Positions 1-9,252 of a stretch of DNA of 64,000 nt are shown here, one piece after another. The notes beneath the pieces were generated by a model. That model was given only the letters and a program-made list of their open reading frames with translations. It had not been told where the DNA came from and searched no databases. The stretch is from assembly GCA_018436705.1 (NCBI GenBank), contig JAHDLA010000027.1, forward strand, positions 1 through 64,000. Reading direction: 5' to 3'. Position 1 is the first letter of the stretch, and every line of letters starts with the position of its first letter. This DNA comes from Sedimentibacter sp. (GTDB lineage: Bacteria > Bacillota > Clostridia > Tissierellales > Sedimentibacteraceae). A program made the translations under genes and the position numbers.

Positions 1-2
1 AT

Positions 3-119
3 TTTTCTAAACAATTAAGTATATACAATAGAAGAGATTACAACAATTTTCCTATGCGTCCTTTATTATGGCGTTCTCCTAAACAAGTTTTAGATGTTTT
101 TTTTAGTTCTAGCGTGTAA
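3..119 (+). pseudogene. C-terminal fragment of an unidentified protein, possibly a transposase remnant
   Basis: The frame is open from the window edge to the TAA at 117-119 and gives about 38 residues. The stretch YNRRDYNNFPMRPLLWRSPK recalls the YN-R-x-x-N...SP ending of DDE/integrase-core transposases, but this is a resemblance by eye only. The part upstream of the window is unseen, so it could be the end of an intact gene or a degraded copy. From 120 to 270 I see only AT-rich leader for the next gene. Confidence 0.25.
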
Positions 120-270
120 CATATGTTTGACAAACCAACATTTTCAAATATGCCCACTACCGGATAATAATAGACAACTATAATTTTATATTAATTTAAT
201 TCTTAATTTAATATTGCAATACCTTCTATATTTGTTTATAATATAGCAAACTTGTTTTTGAGGTTTAAAA

Positions 271-810
271 ATGATAGATCCAATTCAAAATATATTTATA
301 GAAACTAAAAGACTTATAATAAAAAATCCCAGTATGGATGATTTCCCTGAAGTTATAAAGATGAAATGCAACAGAGATGTTATGAAATATACGGGAGGTA
401 TAACAAAACAGTCATATGAAAATGAATTGAGCAGTTATTTTAAAAGAATCAATACTTTCGGAATTAATAACAATTATGTATTTTCTGTAATAGAAAAAAA
501 TACAAATAAATATATTGGTTACTGCGGCTTTAAACATAGTGATGCGATCGGAGGTATTGAGATGGTCTTCGGATTTGCAAAGCCTTATTGGAAAAAAGGC
601 TATGCTAAAGAAGCCACTAAAAAAATACTTTCATATGGATTTAATAATTTAGATTTTGATGAAATATCCGCAGCGGTTGATTCGTTGAACACCGCGTCTG
701 AACGCATTCTGAATTATATCGGGCTAAGGTATAAAAGCAAGGTTGATTGGCCTGATAATAGAGCTATGAATCTATATTCAATAAAGAGGGAAGAATTTCT
801 GAAAGAATAA
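271..810 (+). CDS. GNAT family N-acetyltransferase (RimJ/RimL type)
   Basis: This 179-aa protein matches the usual length of RimJ/RimL-like acetyltransferases, which move an acetyl group from acetyl-CoA to an amine. The N-terminal IETKRLIIKNPSMDDFPEV is the typical family opening. The acetyl-CoA loop is seen as GFAKPYWKKGYAKEAT near residues 104-119, followed by NTASERILNYIGLRY, the usual late helix with an Asn-x-x-Ser pair. GAGGTTTAAAA sits just before the ATG. The substrate cannot be told. The gene stands alone and converges on mnmH with only 27 bp between the stops; no separate terminator is obvious there. Confidence 0.85.
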   Translation: MIDPIQNIFIETKRLIIKNPSMDDFPEVIKMKCNRDVMKYTGGITKQSYENELSSYFKRINTFGINNNYVFSVIEKNTNKYIGYCGFKHSDAIGGIEMVFGFAKPYWKKGYAKEATKKILSYGFNNLDFDEISAAVDSLNTASERILNYIGLRYKSKVDWPDNRAMNLYSIKREEFLKE

Positions 811-837
811 TTCTTATAATTGCCAAACCGTTGACAT

Positions 838-1860
838 TTATAATGCCCTGTACCACTTAAACATTTTGTCTGACACATTGTCTGTGCCTGCTTCATTGTG
901 AAATGACGCAGCATAGTTTAGTTTGTCTGATTTAAAATTGTACATTGGGTCGTAATATTTTTCCATAAGCTCTCTTGCTACGTTGTCAAAGTTGCCATTT
1001 ATTACCTCCTGCTTAAGCATTTCAATCTTTTCTCTTGCTATATATCTTTTTAGATAATCCATAGCCTTAATAGATTCACTGATCCATGAATCATCTAAAG
1101 TATAATCTTTTTTAAGGCTTTTTATTCTGTGTTCAATGTTTGCATCAACAAACACTTGTATGCCTTGTTTCATTTTTTCTGATATGCATTTAGGCAATGT
1201 TACTTTTCCTATCTTCTGGCTTTCAGCTTCAACAAATACATATTTACCTTCAGCTTCAACCAACTGGTCGTAAATATTGGTTTCAAATTTCTTTTGCGTA
1301 TTGCATTCGCCTATCCCTATACTTCCAAAAATAGAGCCTCTGTGGTTTGCAGCTCCCTCCAAATCAAGTATGGAGCATCCAAGCCCTTTTAATCCGTACA
1401 GTATATCGGTTTTCCCTACTCCGGTATTTCCATTTAATACAATGTATGTTGCCCTCTCATTCAGTTTTGGAATAGAGCCTATAACCTCTTTGCGGTAGCT
1501 TTTATATCCTCCTTCCAGCTGAAACAACGGGATTCCTATTGAACTGAATGCAGCGCACATAAATGAGCTTCTATAGCCCCCCCTTGCACAGAATACCGCT
1601 AAATTATTATGCTTAAACTTCAATTCCAGCACCTGCTCAAATATATCAGGCAGTCTCGCCGATATAAGTTTTACCCCAAGCCTTTTAGCCTCTGTTTTTC
1701 CTATATGCACATATGTGGTACCAACTTCTTTTCTTTCCTCATCGTTTAGCAAAGGTATGTTTACAGAACCTGTTATGGTATCAGACTTGTATTCTGCCGG
1801 ACTTCTTACATCAATAAAACAATATTTATTTTTTGCATCTTTATAACTTACTGTGTTCAA
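838..1860 (-). CDS. mnmH: tRNA 2-selenouridine synthase (MnmH/SelU)
   Basis: MnmH replaces the sulfur of 2-thiouridine at the tRNA wobble position with selenium, using selenophosphate and passing through a geranylated intermediate. The 340-aa protein has the two expected parts. An N-terminal rhodanese domain carries the catalytic Cys91 in CARGGYRS, and a P-loop domain carries GNTGVGKT at 144-151. AAGGAAAGGAAC precedes the ATG. It lies downstream of mobB, separated by a terminator, so it is probably its own transcription unit. Its presence implies that the cell makes selenophosphate (SelD, outside this window), which supports the selenocysteine reading of the molybdenum enzyme at 10747-13821. 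Confidence 0.93.
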   Translation of the reverse strand: MNTVSYKDAKNKYCFIDVRSPAEYKSDTITGSVNIPLLNDEERKEVGTTYVHIGKTEAKRLGVKLISARLPDIFEQVLELKFKHNNLAVFCARGGYRSSFMCAAFSSIGIPLFQLEGGYKSYRKEVIGSIPKLNERATYIVLNGNTGVGKTDILYGLKGLGCSILDLEGAANHRGSIFGSIGIGECNTQKKFETNIYDQLVEAEGKYVFVEAESQKIGKVTLPKCISEKMKQGIQVFVDANIEHRIKSLKKDYTLDDSWISESIKAMDYLKRYIAREKIEMLKQEVINGNFDNVARELMEKYYDPMYNFKSDKLNYAASFHNEAGTDNVSDKMFKWYRAL

Positions 1861-2025
1861 TTTAAGTTCCTTTCCTTAATGTATAATGTATGTTTAATTA
1901 AGATTATATTATAACATATTTTTATACTATTTAAAGAAATTTATTATATTTTTTATACAACGTCAAATAATTTTTTATGAATTATTCACTTAAAATGCAG
2001 CTACTATTTGCACAAATGTTCATAT

Positions 2026-2065
2026 AAAAAAGGAGAAAATGCTCTTAAAAAAACATTATTCTCCT
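2026..2065 (-). terminator. Rho-independent terminator after mobB
   Basis: AGGAGAAAATG at 2031-2041 pairs with CATTATTCTCCT at 2054-2065 with one bulge, and the minus-strand transcript then reads five U. It lies 10 bp past the mobB stop. Confidence 0.75.
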
Positions 2066-2075
2066 ACCTTTTTAT

Positions 2076-2567
2076 TTATTTATTTAAAAATTTTTCTTCT
2101 ATTAAATCCACTAATTCCTTTATATTCTCGTGTGAAAACTTGGGAATATTATTTTTAACATAAAAATCCGTTACAACTGCAAACAGTTCTGTTTCTTTTG
2201 AGATTATTTTCTGAGAAAAGCATTTTCTAGCAACTTCAATTTTATACTTATGGCATGTTTTATATCCTTCCGTTATAATAATATCCACATTATTTATTCC
2301 ACTTATAATTTCATCCAGTTCGTACTCTTCGTATCTGCGTTCTATTCGTGCTAATTTTTCAGGAGAAGAAATAATTACCGTATCAGCACCAGAATTATAA
2401 TGTTCCCATGTATCTTTCCCCGGATAGTCTATATCAAAATTGCCTTTGTGGTGTTTTATAGTCGCCACTTTATAATCCCTTGCCTTAAGTTCCTTTATTA
2501 TCTTACAAATAACCGTTGTTTTTCCCACATTAGATTCTGCTCCCACAACAGAAATTACAGGTATCAT
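2076..2567 (-). CDS. mobB: Molybdopterin-guanine dinucleotide biosynthesis adaptor MobB
   Basis: MobB is a P-loop GTP-binding accessory protein that assists MobA in attaching GMP to molybdopterin. The 163-aa protein opens with VISVVGAESNVGKTTV; the Walker A motif is residues 9-17. It also has the ATIKHHKGNFDIDYPGKDTW segment typical of MobB and the later IITEGYK. The start overlaps the moeA stop by 4 bp, so the two genes are translationally coupled. It closes the long minus-strand unit that begins with the polyferredoxin and regulatory genes. Confidence 0.93.
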   Translation of the reverse strand: MIPVISVVGAESNVGKTTVICKIIKELKARDYKVATIKHHKGNFDIDYPGKDTWEHYNSGADTVIISSPEKLARIERRYEEYELDEIISGINNVDIIITEGYKTCHKYKIEVARKCFSQKIISKETELFAVVTDFYVKNNIPKFSHENIKELVDLIEEKFLNK

Positions 2568-3799
2568 CTTACCGTCTCCGGCTGGCTCAGCAACTCCACC
2601 TCTATTACATCTCCTGCTTTGTAAGGGCCTTCTCCTGCCTTTATCAAGAATAAAGAATTTATCCCCGACAATGATGATAAAACTCCAGAACTGTGCTTAT
2701 CAGGTAACAATGTAAAGAATCCTCCATCTTTATAGTAAGTAACACCCCTTACATATCTGCCATGGTTTCTGATTTTATTAAAATTGCTTTTCAAAACAGA
2801 TTTTACTTTAATAAGTTCCACATTTTCTCTTCCCATTAAACTTAAAATAGCCGGTCTGACAAACTGTTCAAATGTTATGCTGGCAGCAGCAGGATTTCCC
2901 GATAAGCCAAAGAGAAATTTATTCTTATACTTAGCTACCGTAATAGGAGAACCTGGTTTTACCTGTACTTTCCAAAATAAAATCTCCGCTCCTATTTCAT
3001 CAAAAGCTTCTTTTACTAAATCTGCATCCCCAACAGATACTCCGCCTGTTGTTATAATCATGTCATATTTTTCTAAAGCGCTCTTTAAATTTTCAGATAT
3101 TTTTCTTACATCATCCTTACATATCCCTAATATCTCAGGCTCTCCACTGCTTCTGATTACTTGTGCAGCAAGAGTGTATGAATTACTGTTTCTTATTTTT
3201 CCTTCATCAAGTTCCTTATTAACTTCAACAAGTTCATCACCTGTGGCAATAATTCCTACTTTTAATTTATTGTATACCTGTACTTTGCTCATTCCCAGTG
3301 TAGCTAATATTCCTATATCTGCCGGTTGAATAATCTTTCCTTTTGTCAATACTATTTCTCCGAACTTTATGTCTTCTCCTGCTCTTACAATATTAGCTCC
3401 CGATTTCATATAATCAAATATTTTCACATTTTTTTTCGTAAATTCAGTATCCTCATATTTTATTACTATATCTGCTCCTTCGGGGATTTTTGCTCCGGTC
3501 ATAATTCTTATTGCCTGTCCACTTTCTATCTTCTTTGAGCTTACATAGCCTGCGGGAACATAATCTATAACGTCTAATACCACAGGATTTTCTATACTTG
3601 CATTTTTTATATCTTTAGACATTAAAGCATATCCGTCTAAAGGAGATCTGTCAAAAGGTGGCATATTCATTTGTGATTTAACATCATTTGCCAATACATA
3701 CCCCAATGAATCCAAAATAGGGATTTCAATAATGTCCGTTTTTTCCCTACCATCTAAAACAATTGATTTAGCTTGTTCCACAGATATATTCTGTTGCAT
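2564..3799 (-). CDS. moeA: Molybdopterin molybdenumtransferase MoeA
   Basis: MoeA inserts molybdate into adenylylated molybdopterin. The 411-aa length is usual. Family features are PPFDRSPLDGYAL near the N-terminus, RIMTGAKIPEGAD, the TTGGVSVGDADLVKEA loop and VKPGSPITVAKY with FGLSGNPAAASITFEQF. I place the start at the ATG at 3797-3799 (MQQNISVEQAKSIVL) because GGAGGTTTATA precedes it. A longer frame would begin inside the upstream regulator gene at 3877. The regulator stop lies 26 bp upstream. Together with mobA and mobB, it supplies most of the late steps of Mo cofactor synthesis within the island. Confidence 0.95.
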   Translation of the reverse strand: MQQNISVEQAKSIVLDGREKTDIIEIPILDSLGYVLANDVKSQMNMPPFDRSPLDGYALMSKDIKNASIENPVVLDVIDYVPAGYVSSKKIESGQAIRIMTGAKIPEGADIVIKYEDTEFTKKNVKIFDYMKSGANIVRAGEDIKFGEIVLTKGKIIQPADIGILATLGMSKVQVYNKLKVGIIATGDELVEVNKELDEGKIRNSNSYTLAAQVIRSSGEPEILGICKDDVRKISENLKSALEKYDMIITTGGVSVGDADLVKEAFDEIGAEILFWKVQVKPGSPITVAKYKNKFLFGLSGNPAAASITFEQFVRPAILSLMGRENVELIKVKSVLKSNFNKIRNHGRYVRGVTYYKDGGFFTLLPDKHSSGVLSSLSGINSLFLIKAGEGPYKAGDVIEVELLSQPETVR

Positions 3800-3824
3800 T
3801 ATAAACCTCCATTTATGACCGTCG

Positions 3825-5150
3825 TCACCTATGTATTTCATATTTATCAATTTTTCTGTATAATGTTCTAAGCCCAATTTTTAATATCTTAGATGCTTTG
3901 GGCTTATCCCAGCTCGTTGAATTCAGCACATCTATAATATGCTGTTTTTCTATATCACCTAAAGTCATTTTATTGCCTGATTGCTGCTCTGGCATCAGTG
4001 CATTCATATATAAGTCACCAGGATATATTTTTTTATCCTTTGAAAGCAAAATTCCCCTGTCAATAAAATTAATCAGTTCTCTTACATTCCCAGGAAAGCT
4101 ATAACTAAGCAAGAAATCTTTTGCTTCCTCTGTCAGCTCTTTTAACTCCGGTGATTTTTTCAGATAATACTCCGCCAAAAGTAGTACATCTCCATCTCTT
4201 TCCCTTAAAGGTGGAACATGTATAGTAATTACACTTAATCTATACAATAAATCTTGTCTAAACTTGCCGTTTGCAATAGCTTCATTCAAATTTTTATTTG
4301 TAGCCGTCAAGACCCTTACAGAAGTTCTTTTCACCATTGTGCCTCCAACAGGTCTGAATTCACCCGTATCCAAAAATCTTAGAAGCTTTTTCTGCAGTCC
4401 GAGTTCCATATCTCCTATTTCATCCAAAAAAAGAGTCCCTTCATCAGCTATTTCAACAAGCCCTTTTTTATTTGCATGAGCTCCAGTAAAAGCTCCTTTA
4501 ACATGTCCAAATAGTTCGGACTCCAAAAGGTCATTAGGGATAGCACCAGCGTTTATTGGAATAAATGGCTTGTCTTTCCTCATACTTTTACAGTGCAATT
4601 CATTTGCAACCAAATCTTTACCTGTACCGCTTTCACCCAATATGAGCACAGGAAGATTGCTGTCTGCAACTTTATCTATCATGTATCTGAGGTTTGCCAT
4701 CAGCCTGGATTCTCCTATTATCTCTCTTTTATTATTAATAATTTTTATATTTTCAACGAGATTATTATTGTATCCCTTAAGCTTTTTCTTTTCAGCGGCC
4801 CTTTCCAATACAAGATCCAATTTTGTGGGATTTATTGGTTTTGAAAGATAATCATAAGCTCCGTTTTTCATAGCCCTTATTGCAGTTTCCACAGTTCCAT
4901 ATCCCGTAAGCATTATTACTTCCATATCAGGCTGAATTCTTTTGGCTTCTTCCAAAAGCTTAAGTCCATCCATTTTATCCATCATAATATCAAACAATCC
5001 AACATCAAATTCTTCTTGTTGTATCAATTCTACCGCATCTATCCCTGATGTTGTTGCCTGAACATACAGGCCTTTTCTTCTCAATCTGTCCCTTAACAGC
5101 TCTACAAATTTCTCTTCATCATCCACTATAAGCAATCTAAAGCTGTTCAT
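3825..5150 (-). CDS. NtrC-family sigma-54-dependent response regulator
   Basis: This 441-aa three-domain activator has a receiver domain with acidic pair DD at 10-11, phosphoacceptor Asp54 and Lys in LSKPINP. It has an AAA+ domain with Walker A GESGTGKD, the sigma-54 contact loop GAFTGA and Walker B TLFLDEIG, and a C-terminal Fis-type helix-turn-helix ending in KPKASKILKIGLRTLYRKI. AGAGGTGGATTAAA precedes the ATG at 5148-5150; the frame extends 7 codons further into the kinase gene. It directly follows its kinase. The only strong -24/-12 promoter I found nearby is in front of the molybdenum enzyme gene at 13870-13885, so that operon is the probable target. Confidence 0.94.
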   Translation of the reverse strand: MNSFRLLIVDDEEKFVELLRDRLRRKGLYVQATTSGIDAVELIQQEEFDVGLFDIMMDKMDGLKLLEEAKRIQPDMEVIMLTGYGTVETAIRAMKNGAYDYLSKPINPTKLDLVLERAAEKKKLKGYNNNLVENIKIINNKREIIGESRLMANLRYMIDKVADSNLPVLILGESGTGKDLVANELHCKSMRKDKPFIPINAGAIPNDLLESELFGHVKGAFTGAHANKKGLVEIADEGTLFLDEIGDMELGLQKKLLRFLDTGEFRPVGGTMVKRTSVRVLTATNKNLNEAIANGKFRQDLLYRLSVITIHVPPLRERDGDVLLLAEYYLKKSPELKELTEEAKDFLLSYSFPGNVRELINFIDRGILLSKDKKIYPGDLYMNALMPEQQSGNKMTLGDIEKQHIIDVLNSTSWDKPKASKILKIGLRTLYRKIDKYEIHR

Positions 5151-5151
5151 T

Positions 5152-6993
5152 TTAATCCACCTCTTTTGCAACAGGAAGTTTTATATATATTGCTGTACCA
5201 ATATTTTCTTCACTGTGTATTTCTATGGTGCCTCTCATTCTTTCAATAATTACTTGGCTTATTGAAAGCCCCAATCCTGTTCCTTTTCCTACAGGCTTAG
5301 TTGTATAGAAAGGATCAAATATTTTATCTTTATCTTCATCCTTGATTCCATATCCCGTATCCTCTACCTTTATAAGCAAGGTATCATCATTATGAAAATT
5401 TTCTATGCTGATTCTTAGAGTTCCTTTTTTCTCCATTGCATCCAATGCATTTGTAATTATGTTCAAAAGCATTTGCTGTATTTGTGACTCATCTGACATA
5501 ACCACAGGCCTTGGTGCATATAAATCAATCTTCACAGATATATTTTGTTTCTTAATCCTGTGCCCCATGAGTTTCAATATGTCCTTAATTGCTGCATATA
5601 TGTTTACCGGTTTGATATTGACAGCAGATTCCCTTGAAATTTTCAGCAAATTATGAGTAATTGAAGAACACCTTTCAATTTGTTCTTTCATTATTTCAAG
5701 ATAGTTCTGTATAATTCTGCCTTCATATAATTCATTTATATCTTCTGTTTCAAGTCTTTCAAGCAAATCTGAAGTATAAAATCCAAGGTTGTTCATAGGA
5801 TTGTTTATCTCGTGGGCCACACCTGCAGCTAAAGTACCTATTGCTGCCCTTTTTTCAGCTGAAATTATTAGCTTTTCATTTTCCTTTTTTCTTTTTATCT
5901 CATCCGTCATATTGTTAAATGCATCAATTATTGCACCTATCTCATCATTGCTTTGCTTTGGAATTTTATAGTCAAAATTTCCACTTTTAACTGAATTAAC
6001 CCCTTTTTCAATTTCATTTATGGATTTCATAAAAATATTAATCAAACATACCACTGCCATTCCAGTGAAAATCAATGTCAACAACAATGTTACCAATATT
6101 TTGGCAATCATTTGCCTTATTGTCATGTAAACTTTATCCAACGGATGTTCCACAACAATTCCCCAATTAACTATTGGAATTAGCCCATATACCCCCAATA
6201 CCTTTTGACCTGAATAGGATTCATATACTTTGCTGTCAAAGTTAATATCTTTAATGCCACTTTTAAATTCTTTTTTATTTTCAAGAAGTTTCTTTACCCC
6301 TTCGCTTTTAGTAACATCTTGGCCTCTCATTACCTGGTTATAATCTGAGTGCCCTATTAAAGCTCCATTTTCATCTATGAGAAATATATAGCTTCCTTCT
6401 TCACCCTTTGTGGAATTAATTTTATTCATTATCTGGCGAAGGCTTATTTTGGCTGTAATAGCACCTGACAAATATTCGTCCCCTCCGCCTATGGGAACGC
6501 CAAGTTCAAAAACCACTTGTTTGTCTGAATCCATTTTAGGCTCACCTATGTACAAACTGCCTTTTTCTAATTCCTTAAACTTGTCCTCTTCAGAAATATC
6601 ATTTAACTCATCTAAAGAAATAACATGCCTTTTTGAAATTTTCACAAGTTCTTGCCCATATTTAGAAATCATAGATATTTCTTCTAGGTGTTCATAGCTT
6701 TTAAACATTCTATATATAACATCTTCTCTGTTTACTGCATTGCCAGGCTTGAATAATTCAGGATTAGTCAAAGCCACCGCTTCCATTGATTCTTGTGTGG
6801 TCTTCACCATCTCCACAATAGTCTGGGATATTCCTGATGCCGCCAGTTCGTGCCCCTTGTGTATAGATACCTTTACCTCATTTTTCAGAGTCTTAATATT
6901 GATGTATGATAAAAAAACCAAAGGAATTACAGATACCGACATAATCATTAAAACAAGCTTTAATTTTATACTCACTAAAATTTTTTTATTCAT
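5152..6993 (-). CDS. Membrane sensor histidine kinase (Cache-like sensor, HAMP, HisKA, HATPase)
   Basis: About 613 aa. A first membrane helix lies near residues 5-30. A roughly 270-residue extracytoplasmic region with Cache-type features follows (for example GSYIFLIDENGALIGHSDYN). A second helix, HAMP linker and H-box GVAHEINNPMNN come next, then the ATPase boxes NALDAMEKKG, DTGYGIKDEDKDKIFDPFYTTK and GTGLGLSIS. The ATG at 6991-6993 follows GTGGTGATT; a GTG at 7000-7002 is in frame but has no ribosome site. The start sits 8 bp past the binding-protein stop. The layout suggests a signal captured by the binding protein, passed to this kinase and on to the NtrC-like regulator. Confidence 0.92.
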   Translation of the reverse strand: MNKKILVSIKLKLVLMIMSVSVIPLVFLSYINIKTLKNEVKVSIHKGHELAASGISQTIVEMVKTTQESMEAVALTNPELFKPGNAVNREDVIYRMFKSYEHLEEISMISKYGQELVKISKRHVISLDELNDISEEDKFKELEKGSLYIGEPKMDSDKQVVFELGVPIGGGDEYLSGAITAKISLRQIMNKINSTKGEEGSYIFLIDENGALIGHSDYNQVMRGQDVTKSEGVKKLLENKKEFKSGIKDINFDSKVYESYSGQKVLGVYGLIPIVNWGIVVEHPLDKVYMTIRQMIAKILVTLLLTLIFTGMAVVCLINIFMKSINEIEKGVNSVKSGNFDYKIPKQSNDEIGAIIDAFNNMTDEIKRKKENEKLIISAEKRAAIGTLAAGVAHEINNPMNNLGFYTSDLLERLETEDINELYEGRIIQNYLEIMKEQIERCSSITHNLLKISRESAVNIKPVNIYAAIKDILKLMGHRIKKQNISVKIDLYAPRPVVMSDESQIQQMLLNIITNALDAMEKKGTLRISIENFHNDDTLLIKVEDTGYGIKDEDKDKIFDPFYTTKPVGKGTGLGLSISQVIIERMRGTIEIHSEENIGTAIYIKLPVAKEVD

Positions 6994-7001
6994 AATCACC
7001 A

Positions 7002-8012
7002 CTATCTGCTATCATCTGAATTTCGTACAAACTTATCAACAAACGTCATTCCTGAGTAATCAATATCTATTCCGAGGGCTTCTGCCGTATCAACATTTAT
7101 GTGAAATTCCAAGTGCTCCGGTTTTTCAATAGGAATGATTTTTATATCATGGCCGTCAAATACATTTGCAACCAGCCTTGCAGCCTGAATTCCTTCATCA
7201 TAATTTGTACTTCCATAAAAAGCTAATATCCCTTTTTCCACCTGAATATTGTCAACTCCCATAACAGGTATTTTATATTTTAACGAAGTATCAGCAATAT
7301 CCTTAATTGTGGATTCGTACAGCAAGCTGCACATAAGCATTACTCCGTCATAATTTTGGCTGTTTTTTATTATAGCCTCAACCATTTCGTCCCTGTTTTT
7401 AGCCGATATCATATCAAGCTGTATGTCAAGCTTATCAGCAGCCTCATGAAATAGCTTTGAGCTTGGCCCGAAAGGTATGGCGTCCGGATTATACAGTATA
7501 AGCACACGTTTTGTATCAGGTACAATTCTTTTTAAAAATTCCAGTCTTTTCCCTGTCAGGCGAACATAATCGCTATCGACACCGGTTATGTTACACCCCG
7601 GAGTTATTTTATCATTTATAAAGCCTAGTTCCACCGTACAACTTACTCCGATAAAAATTATCGGGATATTTTTGCTCTCCGCAAATTTTTGCGCCGAAGA
7701 AGTTTCAAACACACCTGTTGTTACTATAATATCAACATCTTCATTTACCAGCTCTCGCGCTAACTCATCCAATCTGCTTTTATCGCCTTCGGCGTTTTTC
7801 ACTACAATATCCAGCATATCTTTACTATATCCGTAATTATCAAGTTCTGTAATCATAGCATTTACTTTAAGCAGCCTTATGTCAGATGCCGACAAAACAC
7901 CTATTTTATGTCTGCTTTCTACGCCAGAGTCTACAAAACTACTACTCTTGCCGCAATAAATAAAACAGGCTAATCCAATGAGGCAAACGAAAAAAATAAT
8001 AATCTTTTTCAT
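7002..8012 (-). CDS. Periplasmic-type substrate-binding protein of the ABC_sub_bind (PF04392-like) family
   Basis: The 336-aa protein opens with a hydrophobic export segment (residues 4-20) with Cys16 and Cys20 at its end. Neither fits a strict lipobox, so membrane anchoring is uncertain. The fold signature of the family is clear: IGVLSASD..., VDIIVTTGVFETSSAQKFAESKNIPIIFIGVS, ITGVDSDYVRLTGKRLEFLKRIVPDTKRVLILYNPD and GVDNIQVEKGILAFYGSTNYDEGIQAARLV. No permease or ATPase gene adjoins it; the next genes are a kinase and a sigma-54 activator. I therefore infer a receptor role in a three-component sensory system rather than uptake. AGGTGATATAA precedes the ATG. Confidence 0.85.
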   Translation of the reverse strand: MKKIIIFFVCLIGLACFIYCGKSSSFVDSGVESRHKIGVLSASDIRLLKVNAMITELDNYGYSKDMLDIVVKNAEGDKSRLDELARELVNEDVDIIVTTGVFETSSAQKFAESKNIPIIFIGVSCTVELGFINDKITPGCNITGVDSDYVRLTGKRLEFLKRIVPDTKRVLILYNPDAIPFGPSSKLFHEAADKLDIQLDMISAKNRDEMVEAIIKNSQNYDGVMLMCSLLYESTIKDIADTSLKYKIPVMGVDNIQVEKGILAFYGSTNYDEGIQAARLVANVFDGHDIKIIPIEKPEHLEFHINVDTAEALGIDIDYSGMTFVDKFVRNSDDSR

Positions 8013-8017
8013 TTATA

Positions 8018-9160
8018 TCACCTGATTTTCTTGCCCATCTTTAAGCATGACTGACAAATTTCTTCTTTCTTTCCAGAATAAATTTCTTTTCCGCAAAAAA
8101 TACATTTTTGAACAACTCCTCTTGCAATGGTATATGGAGAATCACCCATAAAATCTTCCGCTTTCTTTGTTTTCAAACTCAATGCGTTGTGGTAGCACAC
8201 CTCAACACATAAATTGCATCCACAACAAGCATTCGGAAACAGCACTATATTTATAGTATCATGTGTTTTTGTACACTTCAATGCTCCCGTAGGACATAAT
8301 ATGGAACACGCCTTGCAGAATTTGCATTCTCCAGCCAAAAATGGCTTGAAATATTCATTAACTTCACCATTAATTATATTACATTTTTCAATTCTTTCAA
8401 ATGCTTTTACAAATATGGGATATTTTTCAATTTTATCTACTGAAGAAACCAACTTACTTTCTTCTTCTTCTCCAAGTATATATTCTACCGCCGCATCAGG
8501 AATATTTTTTATTGTTTTTTCAAATAATTTAAATGCAGAAAATATAAATTCTCTTCTTTCTTCATCCATCTTTTCAGAATGAATTTTTTTATATTTAAGT
8601 TCAGGTGGATGCTCTGCGTCAGTTAAGGCTCCACCACGCAAGCCAAGCTTGCTTTTTATTTCATCTACCTCTTTAATTCTGCCGTAATAGTGACTCATAC
8701 CATGTTTTACCTTGCATTTACCACATTTATTTTCGCATAATATCATATACACTTTATTTGACAGCAAATCCAAACTAAATAGCAGCTCTATTGTTAAACT
8801 GCCCAAGCAAGGAACCTTGAAAACATCATTAGAAACATCGTCATTTTGCTTACAGCTTATTACACAATCTTTGCCGTCTTTTTCTAAAGCAGATGCATGA
8901 TCATACAAGCTAAGTTCTGTTGGCTCTTGGATAGATAATGCCCCAGTTGGGCATACTGCTGCACATAACCCACACTGTATGCAGTTATAATTTAACTGTA
9001 TACTTGATTTATTTATATCGATCCCCACCTCTGTGCAAACATCCGTACATTTCGTGCATTTTGATAAGGATGAGCGCATTCTGGTACATCTTTCCGCATC
9101 CACAGAAACGGCGTCAAGTCTTGCTGTAGCTTTTTCTATAATTTTATCAGCTCTAAACAT
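8018..9160 (-). CDS. Polyferredoxin-like multi-[4Fe-4S] electron-transfer protein
   Basis: 380 aa with at least three canonical clusters: CIQCGLCAAVCPTGAL near residue 60, CKFCKACSILCPTGAL and CCGCNLCVEVCYHNAL near 280-320. An irregular Cys-rich stretch opens the protein (CTKCTDVC) and another cysteine group lies in the middle (CENKCGKC). A zinc-ribbon-like end has CIFCGKEI...CQSC. No signal peptide is seen, so it should be cytoplasmic. I chose the second ATG (9158-9160) because GGAG abuts the first one. It begins the unit carrying the receptor, kinase, regulator, moeA and mobB genes and lies just after the reductase operon. A role feeding or sensing electrons for that enzyme is inferred, not shown. 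Confidence 0.8.
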   Translation of the reverse strand: MFRADKIIEKATARLDAVSVDAERCTRMRSSLSKCTKCTDVCTEVGIDINKSSIQLNYNCIQCGLCAAVCPTGALSIQEPTELSLYDHASALEKDGKDCVISCKQNDDVSNDVFKVPCLGSLTIELLFSLDLLSNKVYMILCENKCGKCKVKHGMSHYYGRIKEVDEIKSKLGLRGGALTDAEHPPELKYKKIHSEKMDEERREFIFSAFKLFEKTIKNIPDAAVEYILGEEEESKLVSSVDKIEKYPIFVKAFERIEKCNIINGEVNEYFKPFLAGECKFCKACSILCPTGALKCTKTHDTINIVLFPNACCGCNLCVEVCYHNALSLKTKKAEDFMGDSPYTIARGVVQKCIFCGKEIYSGKKEEICQSCLKMGKKIR

Positions 9161-9220
9161 AAACATCTCCGCGTATAATTAAATCTCTTACTGCCTACAA
9201 TAGCTTTAATAAGTTTTGAA

Positions 9221-9243
9221 AGCAAGGCAAATTAAGCCTTGCT
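9221..9243 (-). terminator. Terminator after tatA
   Basis: AGCAAGGC at 9221-9228 and GCCTTGCT at 9236-9243 form an 8-bp stem with a 7-nt loop. The minus-strand RNA continues UUUCAAAACUU, a moderate U tract. It separates the reductase operon from the polyferredoxin/regulator operon. Confidence 0.65.
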
Positions 9244-9252
9244 CTCGTATGA

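Noticed and set aside
2784..3329. 181-aa plus-strand ORF
   Set aside because: It is antisense to moeA, has no ribosome site and shows the Ser/Phe-rich make-up of a reverse-frame artefact.
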